Positions 29,329-40,199 of a stretch of DNA of 64,000 nucleotides are shown in pieces (the first letter of the stretch is position 1; each line of letters begins with the position of its first letter). Where the stretch lies: the NCBI RefSeq assembly GCF_024519465.1, contig NZ_JALJRW010000002.1, positions 124,001 to 188,000 on the forward strand, in the 5' to 3' direction. Made by a program: the position numbers and the translations under genes. The notes under the pieces are model-generated. The model made no database searches and had not been told where the DNA came from. It saw only the letters and a program-made list of their open reading frames with translations. Source of the DNA: Stenotrophomonas sp. Ste86 (lineage in GTDB: Bacteria > Pseudomonadota > Gammaproteobacteria > Xanthomonadales > Xanthomonadaceae).

Positions 29329-30144
29329 ATGCCGACCTCGCCACTTACACTGCTGGATGACGACGGACTGATGCTGCCCGCCGCGTGGCGCAGCCTCTTG
29401 GCCGATACCCGTATCGAAGCATTTGCCATTGGCATGTCGCGCGCGGACGTGTTCCGCGTGCAGGACCGCGACGGCCCGGACCGGTTCCTGAAGACCGAGC
29501 AGGTCGATGAGGTCAGCGAACTCCACGAGGAGATCGCGCGACTGCGCTGGCTGCATGCCCAGGGCGTACCGGTCCCGGAGGTGCTCGATGCCGTCGAGGA
29601 AAACGGCCGCCGTTGGCTGTTGATGACCGCGCTGTCCGGTGCCGATCTGGCCTCGTCGCCCGCGCTGGCGCCGGCGCAGGTAGTGGTGCTCATGGCCGAT
29701 GCGTTGAAGCAACTGCACGCCCTTCCGCTATCGGGTTGCCCGTTCGACCATCGGGTATCCCAGCGCGTTGCTGCAGCAAAGGCGAGACTGGCGGCAGGAC
29801 GGGTGGACGCGGAGGATTTCGATGACGAGCGGCAGGGCCGATCGGCAGACCAGGTGTTTGTCGAACTGCTGGCCACGGCGCCGGCGCAGCCGCAGGCGGA
29901 TCTGGTGGTCACCCACGGCGATGCGTGCCTGCCCAACCTGATCGCCAAGGACGGCCGTTTCAGCGGGTTCATCGATTGCGGGCGTGCCGGCGTGGCCGAC
30001 CGTCACCAGGATCTGGCCCTGGCCGCGCGCAGCATCGCCGACGACCTGGGCGAGGCCTGGGTGCAGCCGTTCTTGGCGCACTATGGCGTCGCGCCCGACC
30101 CACAGCGGCTGGCGTTCTATCGGCTGCTGGACGAATTCTTCTGA
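29329..30144 (+). CDS. aph(3'): Aminoglycoside 3'-phosphotransferase, APH(3')-II type
   Basis: This 271-residue kinase is of the size of APH(3') enzymes, which phosphorylate the 3'-hydroxyl of kanamycin and neomycin with ATP. The Brenner motif VTHGDACLPNLIAKDGRFSGFIDCGRAGVADRHQD holds the catalytic Asp (HGDACLPN) and the metal Asp (FIDCGR), closely matching the APH(3')-II group. S. maltophilia carries a chromosomal aph(3')-IIc and this is probably its counterpart, although the exact allele cannot be told here. AGG lies 9 bases ahead of the ATG. Confidence 0.88.
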   Translation: MPTSPLTLLDDDGLMLPAAWRSLLADTRIEAFAIGMSRADVFRVQDRDGPDRFLKTEQVDEVSELHEEIARLRWLHAQGVPVPEVLDAVEENGRRWLLMTALSGADLASSPALAPAQVVVLMADALKQLHALPLSGCPFDHRVSQRVAAAKARLAAGRVDAEDFDDERQGRSADQVFVELLATAPAQPQADLVVTHGDACLPNLIAKDGRFSGFIDCGRAGVADRHQDLALAARSIADDLGEAWVQPFLAHYGVAPDPQRLAFYRLLDEFF

Positions 30145-30152
30145 GCGTCCCT

Positions 30153-30171
30153 GCTTGACGCATCGTCAAGC
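30153..30171 (+). terminator. Small hairpin after the aph(3') gene
   Basis: GCTTGACG and CGTCAAGC form an 8-bp stem around CAT, nine bases after the stop codon. There is no T-run, so it is a weak terminator at best. Confidence 0.35.
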
Positions 30172-30288
30172 GCGGAACATCGCAACTTGACGTGCTGGCG
30201 GTTCACGCCCGCGCCGCCAGTCTCCACACTTCCCCGGTGCCAGCGCACATCCGCTGCTGGCCAAAGCGATCACTACCGGGGGACCACC

Positions 30289-30866
30289 ATGATCAGCATT
30301 CCTGTTTCCGCCACCTCGCATGCACGCCTTCCCCAGGCCGCGCGCTGGCTGTGCATCCTTGGCTAAGCTGTCCTGGCCGTTGTGTTTTCCGTCTCGGCGC
30401 TCAGCGGCCACCGCCAGGCCGAAGCGATCCTCGCCGACGCGGTCAGCGTGCAGGTGCCGGTGCAGCTGGATGGCCGAGCCGGTGTTCGATGCGCTGGCCG
30501 GATGTGCGCGTCTGACGCCTGATCCGGCGGCCAATCGAATTGATCGCATCGTGGTAGCGGCTCGCGGCCGAGCAGCTGGACGGCAGTGGCGGACGTGGCG
30601 TACCGCTGGGGGCTCTGCTGGCCGACTTCGATGCGGCTAGGGGGGGGGGCGTCGATCCGGAGTCGCTGCGGCGGGCGCTGGCACGGTTGCCGCTGGCCTA
30701 CGTCATCCGCCGCGAAGACGATGGCCTGCGTTACGCGTTCGCGGTGCCTTTGTTCGCGACCCGGTTCCAACGCGAAGCGGCGTGCACGCTGCAGCAGCGC
30801 GAGCCGCAGGGGCTGACGGCGGCGCTGACCTGGGAATCGTCCGAATCCCTGTCTGGACGCGTGTAG
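30289..30866 (+). pseudogene. Broken gene for a small membrane-anchored protein
   Basis: A start at 30289 (MISIPVSATSHARLPQ) runs into an in-frame TAA at 30364 within a hydrophobic segment that continues as AVLAVVFSVSALSG...VQVPVQLDG. Protein-like sequence then moves to the second frame (VFDALAGCARLTPDPAANRIDRIVVA) and to the third (RLAAEQLDGSGGRGVPLGALLADFDAARGG, then DPESLRRALARLPLAYVIRR to SLSGRV, stop 30864). At least one stop and two frame changes break it. A run of ten Gs at 30640-30649 lies in the third-frame part. The original function is unknown. Confidence 0.6.
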
Positions 30867-30951
30867 ATCGCGTCGCAGCGTGACGCAATACGCTGCCAGT
30901 TCGCCTCGATTCTGCGATAGTGGACACATGTTCGTGCATCACGGCGGATTG

Positions 30952-31980
30952 ATGCTGCATCCACAGGAATTGTCTTCTTCACAGATCGGCGCCGTGCTGG
31001 CGCAGGCGTGGGGCGTGCGCGCCACGTCGGTGGTGCAGCGTCCGGCCGGTGCCGATGCCGGGGCCACGGTTTACCAGATTGGCGCCGATGACGGCACGCG
31101 CTGGTGGTTGAAGTGCCGCCGCTACGCGGTGGACGAAGCGGTGTGGCAGGTGCTGCAGCATCTGCGCGCGTCGCTGGGCCTGAGTGAGGTAGCGGCACCG
31201 CAACCGACGCTGGACGGTGCGCCGGCCATACGCGCCGAAGGCCTGCAGTGGACCTTGTTCGCCTATGTCGAGGGCCAGTCCGGATTCGAGGCAGCGCTGT
31301 CGCAGCAGCAATGGCGGCGGTTGGGCGAGGTGCTGCGCCAGGTGCACGAGGTGCGTTTGCCGGAGGCCCTGGCCGCTGGACTGGCGCAGCCGGGCTTCGA
31401 CGATGACACCGCCGTGGAGCGCGTGGGGGCCTGGTTGCGCCGTGGTGATGCGCGCTGGCCGCTGGCTGACGATCTGTCTGCACAGTACCTGCGTGCGTGG
31501 CGCCAGCACCGGCCGCGTATCGCCGAGGTCTGGCAGCGCTGCGTGGAACTGCGCGAACGGCTGGTCCGGCATCCGATCCGACGGGTGCTGTGTCACGGCG
31601 ACCTGCACGCCGGCAACCTGCTGCTGCGCACCGATGGCGGCCTGTGCCTGATCGATTGGGACGAGATGATGCTGGCCCCGCGCGAGCGCGACCTGATGCT
31701 GGTCGGGGCTGCGGTTGGCGGGCGCTGGGGGCGCGAGGATCCCCCGTGTTTCCGCGAGGGCTACGGCGAAGTGGCCGTGGATGCGGCGCGCATCGCCTAT
31801 TACCGGCACTGGCGGATCCTGCAGGACGTGCAGGAGTTCCATGACCTGCTGCTGGAGCCGGGTGCCGCCTCGCGCCCACCCACCCAGCGTCGCCAGGCGC
31901 TGCGCTACATGGACGAGCAGTTCGCCCCGGGCAACGTGGTCGACAGTGCCGCGCGCAGCTGGGCGGCGGCCCCGGCGTGA
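30952..31980 (+). CDS. aph(9): APH(9)-like phosphotransferase
   Basis: This kinase-fold protein of 342 residues has the phosphotransferase motif VLCHGDLHAGNLLLRTDGGLCLIDWDE followed by MLAPRERDLMLVG and FREGYGEVAVD. These segments match APH(9)-Ia, the Legionella spectinomycin kinase, very well from memory. S. maltophilia is known to carry aph(9) genes. The ATG at 30952 aligns with the APH(9) start and has a GGCGGA site; another ATG at 30928 is possible. It may confer spectinomycin tolerance or have a housekeeping substrate. Confidence 0.8.
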   Translation: MLHPQELSSSQIGAVLAQAWGVRATSVVQRPAGADAGATVYQIGADDGTRWWLKCRRYAVDEAVWQVLQHLRASLGLSEVAAPQPTLDGAPAIRAEGLQWTLFAYVEGQSGFEAALSQQQWRRLGEVLRQVHEVRLPEALAAGLAQPGFDDDTAVERVGAWLRRGDARWPLADDLSAQYLRAWRQHRPRIAEVWQRCVELRERLVRHPIRRVLCHGDLHAGNLLLRTDGGLCLIDWDEMMLAPRERDLMLVGAAVGGRWGREDPPCFREGYGEVAVDAARIAYYRHWRILQDVQEFHDLLLEPGAASRPPTQRRQALRYMDEQFAPGNVVDSAARSWAAAPA

Positions 31981-31981
31981 C

Positions 31982-32905
31982 TTACTCGCCGGGCTTGGCA
32001 CCGGCGCTGGCGGCCTGCGAGGCCGCGCGCCGCGACAGTACCGCTTCGCGGTGGGCGATGTAGGCGTTGGCGCCGAGGATGATGCCGGCGCCGATCACGG
32101 TCCAGCGGTCCAGCGTCTCGCCAAACAGCAGCCAGCCCAGCACGGCGACCAGCGGCAACTGCATGAAGCTGATCGGCGTCAGTGCCGACACCTCGCCCAG
32201 TCGCAGCGCCCGGGTCCACAGCAGCTGGCCGACGGTGCCGAACAGCCCGGTGGCGGCCAGCCACAGCCACGCCATGCCGGTCGGCCACACCCACACGAAC
32301 ACCGCCGGCAGCAGCGACAGCGGCACCCAGAACAGATAGGTGTAGAGCACCACCGCATCGGCGCTGTCCACGCGGGTGAGCTGCTTGATCTGGATGGCCA
32401 CCAGCGAACTGAGCACGGCGGCCAGCACCGCCACCAGGGTGCCCGGGGTAAAGCTGGTCGAGCCCGGCCGCACGATGATCAGCACGCCGATGAAGCCGAT
32501 GATGACCGCGGCCCAGCGGCGCGCGCGCACGGTCTCGCCCAGCCACAGCACCGCAGCGATGGTGACGAACAGCGGGGTGGAATAGGACAGCGAGATCGCC
32601 TGCGACATCGGCAGATGGCCGATCGCCCAGAACGCGCACAGCATCGACGCCAGGCCGATCGCGCTGCGCAGCAGGTAACGCGGCAACTGCTGGGTTCGCA
32701 GCGACCCGCGGCCCGGGCGCAGCAGCAGCGGCAGCAGCACCAGCAGGCCGAACGCGTTGCGGAAGAACGCCACTTCCTGGGTGGGTACGTGGGCGGTGGC
32801 GTAGCGGATCGCCACCGCCATCAAACCAAACGCCAGCGTGCTGCCCAGCATCAACAGTGCCGCACGCAAGGGAGTGGCAGAGGGCAGGGCGAGCGGTGGG
32901 GTCAC
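31982..32905 (-). CDS. EamA/DMT-family transporter
   Basis: This inner-membrane protein of about 307 residues with ten hydrophobic segments arranged as two EamA repeats (about 17-145 and 157-285) belongs to the drug/metabolite transporter superfamily. Substrates range from amino acids to drugs and cannot be told here. The GTG start at 32905 overlaps the murB stop as GTGA, so it is translated with murB; a second GTG at 32908 is also possible. Its stop is one base after the end of the convergent aph(9)-like gene. Confidence 0.85.
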   Translation of the reverse strand: MTPPLALPSATPLRAALLMLGSTLAFGLMAVAIRYATAHVPTQEVAFFRNAFGLLVLLPLLLRPGRGSLRTQQLPRYLLRSAIGLASMLCAFWAIGHLPMSQAISLSYSTPLFVTIAAVLWLGETVRARRWAAVIIGFIGVLIIVRPGSTSFTPGTLVAVLAAVLSSLVAIQIKQLTRVDSADAVVLYTYLFWVPLSLLPAVFVWVWPTGMAWLWLAATGLFGTVGQLLWTRALRLGEVSALTPISFMQLPLVAVLGWLLFGETLDRWTVIGAGIILGANAYIAHREAVLSRRAASQAASAGAKPGE

Positions 32906-33951
32906 CACTGCGCGCCGATCAGGCGGGGCTCCGGTTCGATCGGCACGCCGAATTTCTCCAGCACCGAGGCCGAGATCCGCCGCGCCAGGGCCAGCAGGTC
33001 CTCACCGCTGGCCGCGCCATGGTTGACCAGCACCAGCGCATGGTCCGGCGACACGCCGGCATCGCCCTCGCGGTAGCCCTTCCAGCCGCAGGCCTCGATC
33101 ATCCATGCCGCCGACAGTTTGCGTCGGCTGTCCTCGGCGGCCGGATACACCGGCAGCTCGGGGAAGTGCTGCAGCAGTACCTCGACCTGTTCCAGCGGCA
33201 GCACCGGGTTCTTGAAGAAGCTGCCGGCATTGCCGAGCACATCCGGATCGGGCAGCTTGCGCCGGCGGATGTTGATCACCGCATTGGCCACATCGGTGGC
33301 GGCCGGCAGTTCCACGCCCATCGCCTGCATCTCTTCGCTGATCCCGGCGTAGCCCAGGCGCAACTCATGCAGCAGCGGCAGGCGCAGTTCGATCGCGCTG
33401 ATCAGGTAGCGGTCCGGGGCATGCTTGAAGACGCTGTCGCGGTAGCCGAACTGGCAGGCCTCGGCATCCAGCCGTACCCATTCGCCGGCCTGGCGGTCCC
33501 AGGCTTCCACGGTCTGGATGAATTCTTCCACCTGCACGCCGTAGGCGCCGATGTTCTGGATCGGCGATGCGCCGGCGGTGCCGGGAATCAGCGCCAGGTT
33601 CTCCAGCCCGGACAGCCCGTTCTGCAGCGACCACATCACCAGCCCGTGCCAGTTCACCCCGGCCCCGGCGCGCACCACGGTGTGGTCGGCGCGGTGCTCC
33701 AGGATCTGGATGTCGGCGTTGGCGAACACCAGCACGGTGCCCTCCACATCGCCGGCCAGCAGCACGTTGCTGCCACTGCCCAGCACCAGCAGCGGGCGGT
33801 TGGCGACCTGCGGCAGCGCCAGCACCTCCGGCAGCAGCGCCGCGTCGTGCAGCTCGAGCAGCTGCGCGGCGCTTGCGTCGACGTGGAAGGTGTTGAGCGC
33901 CTTCAGCGAGGCGTTTTCGGTGAGGATCCAGGCGGGCATTGCGTTACTCAT
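32902..33951 (-). CDS. murB: UDP-N-acetylenolpyruvoylglucosamine reductase
   Basis: MurB reduces UDP-GlcNAc-enolpyruvate to UDP-MurNAc with NADPH, the second cytosolic step of peptidoglycan synthesis. The 349-residue type I protein has the FAD domain ([37 protein letters not shown]) and the catalytic serine in [11 protein letters not shown]. The start MSNAMPAW at 33951 overlaps the pyrD stop as ATGA, which fixes it. Confidence 0.97.
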   Translation of the reverse strand: MSNAMPAWILTENASLKALNTFHVDASAAQLLELHDAALLPEVLALPQVANRPLLVLGSGSNVLLAGDVEGTVLVFANADIQILEHRADHTVVRAGAGVNWHGLVMWSLQNGLSGLENLALIPGTAGASPIQNIGAYGVQVEEFIQTVEAWDRQAGEWVRLDAEACQFGYRDSVFKHAPDRYLISAIELRLPLLHELRLGYAGISEEMQAMGVELPAATDVANAVINIRRRKLPDPDVLGNAGSFFKNPVLPLEQVEVLLQHFPELPVYPAAEDSRRKLSAAWMIEACGWKGYREGDAGVSPDHALVLVNHGAASGEDLLALARRISASVLEKFGVPIEPEPRLIGAQW

Positions 33952-35003
33952 AGAGGGGCGACCGCGCCGCGGCTGGGGGCTTCGCGGCGGCGGCGGATGG
34001 CCTCCACGCAGTCCTGTACCAGGGCCGGGCCACGGAAAATCAGGCCGCTGTAGCACTGCACCAGCGCGGCACCGGCGGACATCTTGGCCACCGCGTCAGC
34101 GCCGGACTGGATGCCGCCGACGCCGATCAGCGGCATCGATTCGGGCAGGCGCGCGCGCAGGCGGCGCAGCACCAGGGTGGATTGGCCGAGCAGCGGCGCA
34201 CCGGACAGGCCGCCAGCTTCCTGCGCCAGCCTGTCGCCGGCAACCGCACTGCGGTCGATGGTGGTGTTGGTGGCGATCACCCCGTCGACCTGCAGTTCGC
34301 TGAGCACGCGCGCGGCGGCATCGATGTCGCGGTCGCTCAGGTCCGGTGCCACCTTGACCAGCATCGGCACGCGTTTGCCATGTTGGGCGGCCAAGGATTC
34401 CTGGCTCTCGCGCAGCTGCGACACCAGCTGGCGCAGCGCGTTCTCTTCCTGCAACTCACGCAGGCCGGCGGTGTTGGGCGAGGAGATGTTGACGGTGATG
34501 TAGTCGGCCAGCGGATACACCTTCTGCAGGCAGTGCTGGTAGTCGTCGAACGCCTGCTCGTTGGGGGTGTCCTTGTTCTTGCCGATGTTGATCCCGAGCA
34601 GGCCGCTGCGGCGCTTGGCGCGCTCGACGTTGCGCACCAGTGCATCCACGCCGAGGTTGTTGAACCCCATGCGGTTGATGATGGCCTGGTGCGCCGGCAG
34701 CCGGAACAGCCGCGGCTTGGGATTGCCCACCTGCGGGCGCGGGGTGATCGTGCCGATCTCGACAAAACCGAAGCCCAGTGCCAGCAGCGCGTCGATGTGC
34801 TCACCGTTCTTGTCCAGCCCGGCCGCCAGCCCGACCGGGTTGGGAAACGTCAGGCCGAAGGCCTGGGTCGGCAACGGCGCGATGCGGCCGGCCAGCAGCG
34901 GCGTGGTGCCGGTGCGGTAGGCCAGCTCCAGGGCGCTCAGGCCCAGACCGTGGGCGCGCTCGGCGTCGAAGGTGAAGAGAAAGGGACGGGCAAGCGAGTA
35001 CAT
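33948..35003 (-). CDS. pyrD: Dihydroorotate dehydrogenase (quinone), class 2
   Basis: This membrane-associated flavoenzyme of pyrimidine synthesis oxidises dihydroorotate and passes electrons to ubiquinone. Its 351 residues show the class 2 N-terminal helix ([20 protein letters not shown]), the catalytic serine loop [22 protein letters not shown] and the FMN phosphate site [23 protein letters not shown]. It overlaps murB by ATGA and follows the methyltransferase gene closely. Confidence 0.97.
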   Translation of the reverse strand: MYSLARPFLFTFDAERAHGLGLSALELAYRTGTTPLLAGRIAPLPTQAFGLTFPNPVGLAAGLDKNGEHIDALLALGFGFVEIGTITPRPQVGNPKPRLFRLPAHQAIINRMGFNNLGVDALVRNVERAKRRSGLLGINIGKNKDTPNEQAFDDYQHCLQKVYPLADYITVNISSPNTAGLRELQEENALRQLVSQLRESQESLAAQHGKRVPMLVKVAPDLSDRDIDAAARVLSELQVDGVIATNTTIDRSAVAGDRLAQEAGGLSGAPLLGQSTLVLRRLRARLPESMPLIGVGGIQSGADAVAKMSAGAALVQCYSGLIFRGPALVQDCVEAIRRRREAPSRGAVAPL

Positions 35004-35012
35004 GGCGTTCTA

Positions 35013-35783
35013 TCAGTCCAGCGTGCCGACGAAGGCGCGGGTGTGGTATTCAAAAGCGACCTGGCCGTCCACGGCATGCGCGTCGAACAGTTGCTGCAGG
35101 GCCTCCAGCATCGGCGCATGGCGCGGATGCCCGGCCTGCGGGGCGTAGGAAGAGGACAGCAGCCGTCCACGCAGGCCATCCAGATCCATGCGCTGCACAT
35201 TGGGGAAGCTGGCCATGCCGCGCAGGCCGGGGCCGAACCAGGCGCGCATCGCGTCGTCGTCCTGGTAGCGCTCGGCGACCTGGGTGTAATCGGTGCCGAA
35301 CTCCAACAGCAGCTGCTCGTAGCCGATCAGGAACGGCGAGGCATCGAGCAGGCGCGAGTTCCAGAACACCAGCGCCATCCCGCCCGGGTGCAGGATGCGC
35401 GCCCATTCGGTACGCACCGCGTCGGTGTCGAACCAGTGGAAGGCCTGCGCGGCCGCCACCAGGCCGACGCTGTCATCGGCCAGCGTGGTCGCTTCGGCGG
35501 TGCCGTCGACCAGTTTCAGGCGCAGGTAATCCGGGGCCAGCCACTGCTCGGCGGCCGCGCGCATGGCCGCGTTGGGCTCCACCGCGATCACCGGGTGGCC
35601 GCTGGCCAGGAACAGGCGGGTGGAGATGCCGGTGCCGGCGCCGATGTCGGCGACCAGGGTTTCGGTGGCCACGCCGATGTCGTGATGCAGCCAGTCCAGC
35701 AGGGCCGGCGGGTAATCGGGACGGTAGCGGACGTAGTCGGCGACCCGGCTGCTGAAGCGTTCGGTCGAGTCCGATGCGCTCAT
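35013..35783 (-). CDS. Class I SAM-dependent methyltransferase
   Basis: This 256-residue protein has motif I ADIGAGTGISTR, an acidic post-I residue in AVEPNAAMR, and AQAFHWFDTD, as in the methyltransf_11 group that includes trans-aconitate methyltransferase relatives. GAGG stands 7-10 bases before the ATG at 35783. It starts 7 bases after a DUF4190 gene and ends 9 bases before pyrD. The substrate is unknown. Confidence 0.85.
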   Translation of the reverse strand: MSASDSTERFSSRVADYVRYRPDYPPALLDWLHHDIGVATETLVADIGAGTGISTRLFLASGHPVIAVEPNAAMRAAAEQWLAPDYLRLKLVDGTAEATTLADDSVGLVAAAQAFHWFDTDAVRTEWARILHPGGMALVFWNSRLLDASPFLIGYEQLLLEFGTDYTQVAERYQDDDAMRAWFGPGLRGMASFPNVQRMDLDGLRGRLLSSSYAPQAGHPRHAPMLEALQQLFDAHAVDGQVAFEYHTRAFVGTLD

Positions 35784-35790
35784 GAAGACC

Positions 35791-36075
35791 TCACGATTGG
35801 GATGCGGCAAACAGGGCCAGTCCACCGAAGAACAACAGGAACCCGGCCACGACCAGCAGGCTGCCGATCACCGCCACCCAGCCCAGGATCAGGCCGGTAA
35901 GCGCCAGCCCGTCGCCTTCCAGCGCCTGTGGCTGACGGCGGATGTCCGCGCGCGCCATGTGCCCGGTGATGATCGCAACGACGCTGCCGATGAACGGCAA
36001 TACCGTCCAGCCGACGATGCCCATGACCAGGCTGACGACCGCCAACGCGCTGGTTTGTCGAAGTGGCTGGTTCAT
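35791..36075 (-). CDS. DUF4190 small membrane protein
   Basis: This 94-residue protein has two hydrophobic segments (about 10-35 and 60-88) around a short charged loop (HMARADIRRQP) that is typical of DUF4190. A strong GGAGGA site precedes the ATG. It is the first gene of a unit with the methyltransferase, pyrD, murB and EamA. The function of the family is not known. Confidence 0.8.
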   Translation of the reverse strand: MNQPLRQTSALAVVSLVMGIVGWTVLPFIGSVVAIITGHMARADIRRQPQALEGDGLALTGLILGWVAVIGSLLVVAGFLLFFGGLALFAASQS

Positions 36076-36256
36076 CCGGTTCCTCCAAGGCAATGCGCCC
36101 ATGATAGTGCCTGTGGCCGGTTTATCCCATCGACCGCAGGGTGCCGGCACCGCCTGCGCGGGTCAGTGCGAGCGAAGGCGCGCGGCGTCCAGCACCACCC
36201 CGCCCACCCACCGGCATCCTCCGTGATGGCGATGACATGCGTGGCGAAGCGGGGGT

Positions 36257-37042
36257 TCAGCCCATCAGGACCTGGCCGCCATCCACGTTCAAGGTGTGGC
36301 CGGTGATCCAGCCCGCCAGCGGCGAACACAGGAACAGCGCGGCGTTGGCGATCTCCTGCGGTTGCCCGAAGCGGCCGAACGGAATCTTCGCCAGGGTGCC
36401 GTGGTAGAGCGTGGGATCCTGCTCGCGGCGGCGTGCCCAGAGCCCATCCTCGAACTCGATCGAACCCGGGGCGATGGCATTGACGCGGATCCGCTGCGGC
36501 GCCAGTGCCAGCGCCTGCGAGGTGGTGTAGTGCATCAGCGCGGCCTTGGCCGCGGCATACGGCGCGGCACCCGGACGCGGCTGCTGGGCCGCGATCGAGG
36601 CCAGATTGAGAATGCACGCATCGCTGGATTGCTGCAGCCAGGGCAGGGCCAGTCGCGAGGCGCGCACCGCCGACATCAGGTCGACGCTGAGGCTGGCTTC
36701 CCAGCCGGCCTCGTCGTCGGCCATGCCATAGCCGGTGGCGTTGTTGACCAGAACATCGATGCCGCCCAGGGCAGCGGCCGCATCGGCCAGCCAGCGGCCG
36801 ATGTCGTCCACTACCGCCAGATCTGCGGTCGCGGTATGCACGTCCAGGCCAAGCGCCTGGGCGTCACAGCGCAGCGCGGCAAGCCCCTGCTCACCGCGTG
36901 CGCATACCGAAACGCGGGCGCCCGCCGCAGCGAACGCCAGCGCCATGGAACGCCCGATGCCCTTGCTGCCACCGGCAATCAGTACCCGGCGCCCGGAAAA
37001 ATCCAGGCGCGGGCCGGCAGCGGACTCGGACGCGCCCGCCAT
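36257..37042 (-). CDS. SDR-family oxidoreductase
   Basis: This 261-residue short-chain dehydrogenase/reductase has the cofactor motif GGSKGIGRSMA, NNATG, the catalytic Ser (LNLASIAA), Tyr and Lys (YAAAKAAL), and the C-terminal GWITGHTLNVDGGQ. The arginine-free loop after the first strand leaves NAD or NADP open. Its ATG overlaps the stop of the aldehyde dehydrogenase gene by one base (TGATG), so the two genes are coupled and may act in one pathway. Confidence 0.9.
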   Translation of the reverse strand: MAGASESAAGPRLDFSGRRVLIAGGSKGIGRSMALAFAAAGARVSVCARGEQGLAALRCDAQALGLDVHTATADLAVVDDIGRWLADAAAALGGIDVLVNNATGYGMADDEAGWEASLSVDLMSAVRASRLALPWLQQSSDACILNLASIAAQQPRPGAAPYAAAKAALMHYTTSQALALAPQRIRVNAIAPGSIEFEDGLWARRREQDPTLYHGTLAKIPFGRFGQPQEIANAALFLCSPLAGWITGHTLNVDGGQVLMG

Positions 37043-38574
37043 CACAGGTCGAACTTGATGCCCTGGGCCAGCGGCAGCGAGTCGGAGTAGTTGATGGTGT
37101 TGGTCTGGCGGCGCATGTACACCTTCCACGCATCCGAACCGGACTCGCGGCCACCGCCGGTATCCTTCTCGCCACCGAACGCGCCGCCGATTTCCGCACC
37201 GGACGTGCCGATGTTGACGTTGGCGATACCGCAGTCCGAACCGGCCGCCGACAGGAAGCGCTCGGCGGTCTTCAGGTTGGTGGTGAAGATCGACGAGGAC
37301 AGGCCCTGCGGCACGCCGTTCTGCATGTCGATGGCTTCATCCAGCGTGCTGTACTTCATCACGTACAGGATCGGCGCGAAGGTTTCGTGCTGCACCACTT
37401 CGTCGCTGTTCTTCAGCCCGGTGACGATGGCCGGCAGCACGAAGTTGCCGGCGCGGTCGATGCGGGTGCCGCCGGTTTCCACGGTGCCGCCGCTGGCCTT
37501 GGCCTTCTCGATCGACGCCAGGAACTGCTGCACGGCGCCGTCGCTGTTGAGCGGGCCCATCAGGTTGGCCGGGTCGGTTGGATCGCCGATCTTGCCTTCC
37601 ACCTGCTTGTACGCCTTGATCAGCGTGGCCAGCACGTCGTCATGGATGGATTCGTGCACGATCAACCGGCGCGTGGTGGTGCAGCGCTGGCCGGCGGTGC
37701 CGACCGCACCGAACACGATGCCCGGGATGGCCAGCTTCAGGTCGGCGGTTTCGTCCAGGATGATGGCGTTGTTGCCACCCAGTTCCAGCAGGCAACGGCC
37801 CAGGCGATGGGCGACCTTCTCGGCGACCTGGCGGCCCACCTGGGTCGACCCGGTGAAACTGATCAGCGGCACGCGCTTGTCGGCCACCATCTTCTGCGAC
37901 AGCTCGGTGCCGGCATCGTTGATGAGGAAGAACAGGTCCGGGAAGCCGCCATCGCGCAGCGCTTCATTGCAGATGCGCATCGAGGCGATGGCGGTCAGCG
38001 GGGTCTTGTTGGACGGCTTCCACAGGCAGATGTCGCCGCAGATCGTGGCCAGGAACGAATTCCACGCCCACACCGCGACCGGGAAGTTGAACGCACTGAT
38101 GATGCCGACCAGGCCCAGCGGCTGGTACTGCTCGTACATGCGGTGGCCCGGCCGCTCCGAATGCATGGTGTAGCCATACAGCATGCGGCTCTGGCCCACG
38201 GCGAAGTCGGCGATGTCGATCATCTCCTGCACTTCGCCGTCACCCTCGGGCTTGCTCTTGCCCATTTCCAGGGCGACCAGCGAACCCAGCGCATCCTTGT
38301 TGGCGCGCAGCGCTTCGCCGCACAGGCGCACGGCTTCGCCACGGCGCGGGGCCGGGGTGGTGCGCCACACTTTGAAGGCTTCCTGGGCGCGCGCGATGAT
38401 GGTTTCGTAATCGGCGTCGGTGGTGGCGTGCACGGTGGCGATCGCTTCACCGGTGGTCGGGTTGATCGGGGTAATCACACCGGCACTGGTGGCGGTGGAC
38501 CACTCGCCGTTGCCCAGATAGGTGCCAGCGTTGGTCGCGTCCAGGCCAAGGGCCTTGAGCAGCTCAGAGGACAT
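37042..38574 (-). CDS. amaB: ALDH7-type aldehyde dehydrogenase (piperideine-6-carboxylate dehydrogenase-like)
   Basis: This 510-residue NAD-dependent enzyme has the catalytic Cys in the ALDH7 (antiquitin) context [10 protein letters not shown], the general base Glu in LELGGNN, and the FTGSTQVG cofactor loop. By family it oxidises 2-aminoadipate semialdehyde, in equilibrium with piperideine-6-carboxylate, to 2-aminoadipate in lysine breakdown. The gene name is by analogy. It is first in a two-gene unit with the SDR. Confidence 0.85.
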   Translation of the reverse strand: MSSELLKALGLDATNAGTYLGNGEWSTATSAGVITPINPTTGEAIATVHATTDADYETIIARAQEAFKVWRTTPAPRRGEAVRLCGEALRANKDALGSLVALEMGKSKPEGDGEVQEMIDIADFAVGQSRMLYGYTMHSERPGHRMYEQYQPLGLVGIISAFNFPVAVWAWNSFLATICGDICLWKPSNKTPLTAIASMRICNEALRDGGFPDLFFLINDAGTELSQKMVADKRVPLISFTGSTQVGRQVAEKVAHRLGRCLLELGGNNAIILDETADLKLAIPGIVFGAVGTAGQRCTTTRRLIVHESIHDDVLATLIKAYKQVEGKIGDPTDPANLMGPLNSDGAVQQFLASIEKAKASGGTVETGGTRIDRAGNFVLPAIVTGLKNSDEVVQHETFAPILYVMKYSTLDEAIDMQNGVPQGLSSSIFTTNLKTAERFLSAAGSDCGIANVNIGTSGAEIGGAFGGEKDTGGGRESGSDAWKVYMRRQTNTINYSDSLPLAQGIKFDL

Positions 38575-38710
38575 GCAAACTCCTGTTGCGTATCAAAAAA
38601 GGGTGCAGCCGCTGGCAGGGTGGGGGGGCGGCATGCAGAACGCCGATTCTACCCGGTCGCCGCAGGCGATGCCCGGCTGCACCTGGCGCGTACACGGTCG
38701 CCCTAAACAG

Positions 38711-38735
38711 GTAGAGCCGGGCCATGCCCGGCTGC
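38711..38735 (+). repeat. SMAG-type palindromic repeat upstream of kdsA
   Basis: GTAG head with the AGCCGGGC / GCCCGGCT stem, the same sequence as the copy at 25329. It lies 55 bases before the kdsA start, so the kdsA promoter must overlap or follow it. Confidence 0.8.
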
Positions 38736-38789
38736 TCTCGGCGTGCAACCCGCTAGAATGTCCACCATTGTTCGCCCCCAGGAATCTGA

Positions 38790-39635
<846 letters not shown>

Positions 39636-39666
39636 TCCGGCCCACCCACGCGCTGCGGCGGCGGCC

Positions 39667-39695
39667 TTGGTCCCGTCGCTGAATGTGGGTATCCT
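39667..39695 (+). promoter_or_regulatory. Putative promoter of tRNA-Arg
   Basis: TTGGTC (39667) and TATCCT (39690) are separated by exactly 17 bases, 35 bases before the tRNA. Confidence 0.5.
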
Positions 39696-39729
39696 TCACG
39701 GCTGTACCTGCGTCGCGGGTGCGGCATAT

Positions 39730-39806
39730 GGCCCCGTAGCTCAGCTGGATAGAGCGTCCCCCTCCTAAGGGGAAGGTCGCCCGTTCGAATCGGGCCGGGG
39801 TCACCA
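39730..39806 (+). tRNA. tRNA-Arg (anticodon CCT)
   Basis: A 77-base cloverleaf. The acceptor GGCCCCG pairs with CGGGGTC (one G-T pair), the D-stem is GCTC/GAGC, and the anticodon stem TCCCC/GGGGA carries the loop CTCCTAA. The T-arm is CGGGC-type with TTCGAAT, and CCA is encoded. It reads AGG codons. Its 3' end is duplicated 2 kb downstream, marking an integration site. Confidence 0.97.
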
Positions 39807-39807
39807 G
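39775..39807 (+). repeat. Left attachment repeat (3' end of tRNA-Arg)
   Basis: The 33 bases from GGTCGCCCG to GGTCACCAG recur at 41815-41847 with a single T/C difference. Integration into tRNA 3' ends by tyrosine recombinases produces this pattern. Confidence 0.85.
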
Positions 39808-40199
39808 AATCAATGGTTTAGGTCTTGTTCGGTTCGGGCTGACTGCCGTATCTCGGCGCCGATTTGGGCATGCAGTGCTGAGCGGGGCTCTGTAACTCGG
39901 GGCGGGCATTGCCGTAGCAGTGCAGCAGTACGTGGGAGGGCGGCCGGGCCGCACCGTTGTGCTCCGTCGAGGAATGAACTTCGGCTGGCGTATGTCCTAC
40001 GCAACGTGGGACGTGCTCGGAGGCTCACCGGTAGCGCTCCTGTCTGAAGTGCCACCTGCGGGCCGCTTGCGCGTTGGCGGACCATTTGGGCCAGAGCCCA
40101 AGCCAGCCCAACGTGGGCGCGATGGCCATTCGAGAAGAGATCGAACCGCGCGCAGGCAGCGAGTCCTACAACCCGACCCCAATAGCGGTGGTACGCATT
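39808..40199. other. Island sequence without recognised genes
   Basis: These 392 bases between the tRNA and the first island gene hold open frames on both strands, none with a recognisable domain or a good ribosome site. I see no repeat or RNA structure in it. Confidence 0.5.
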
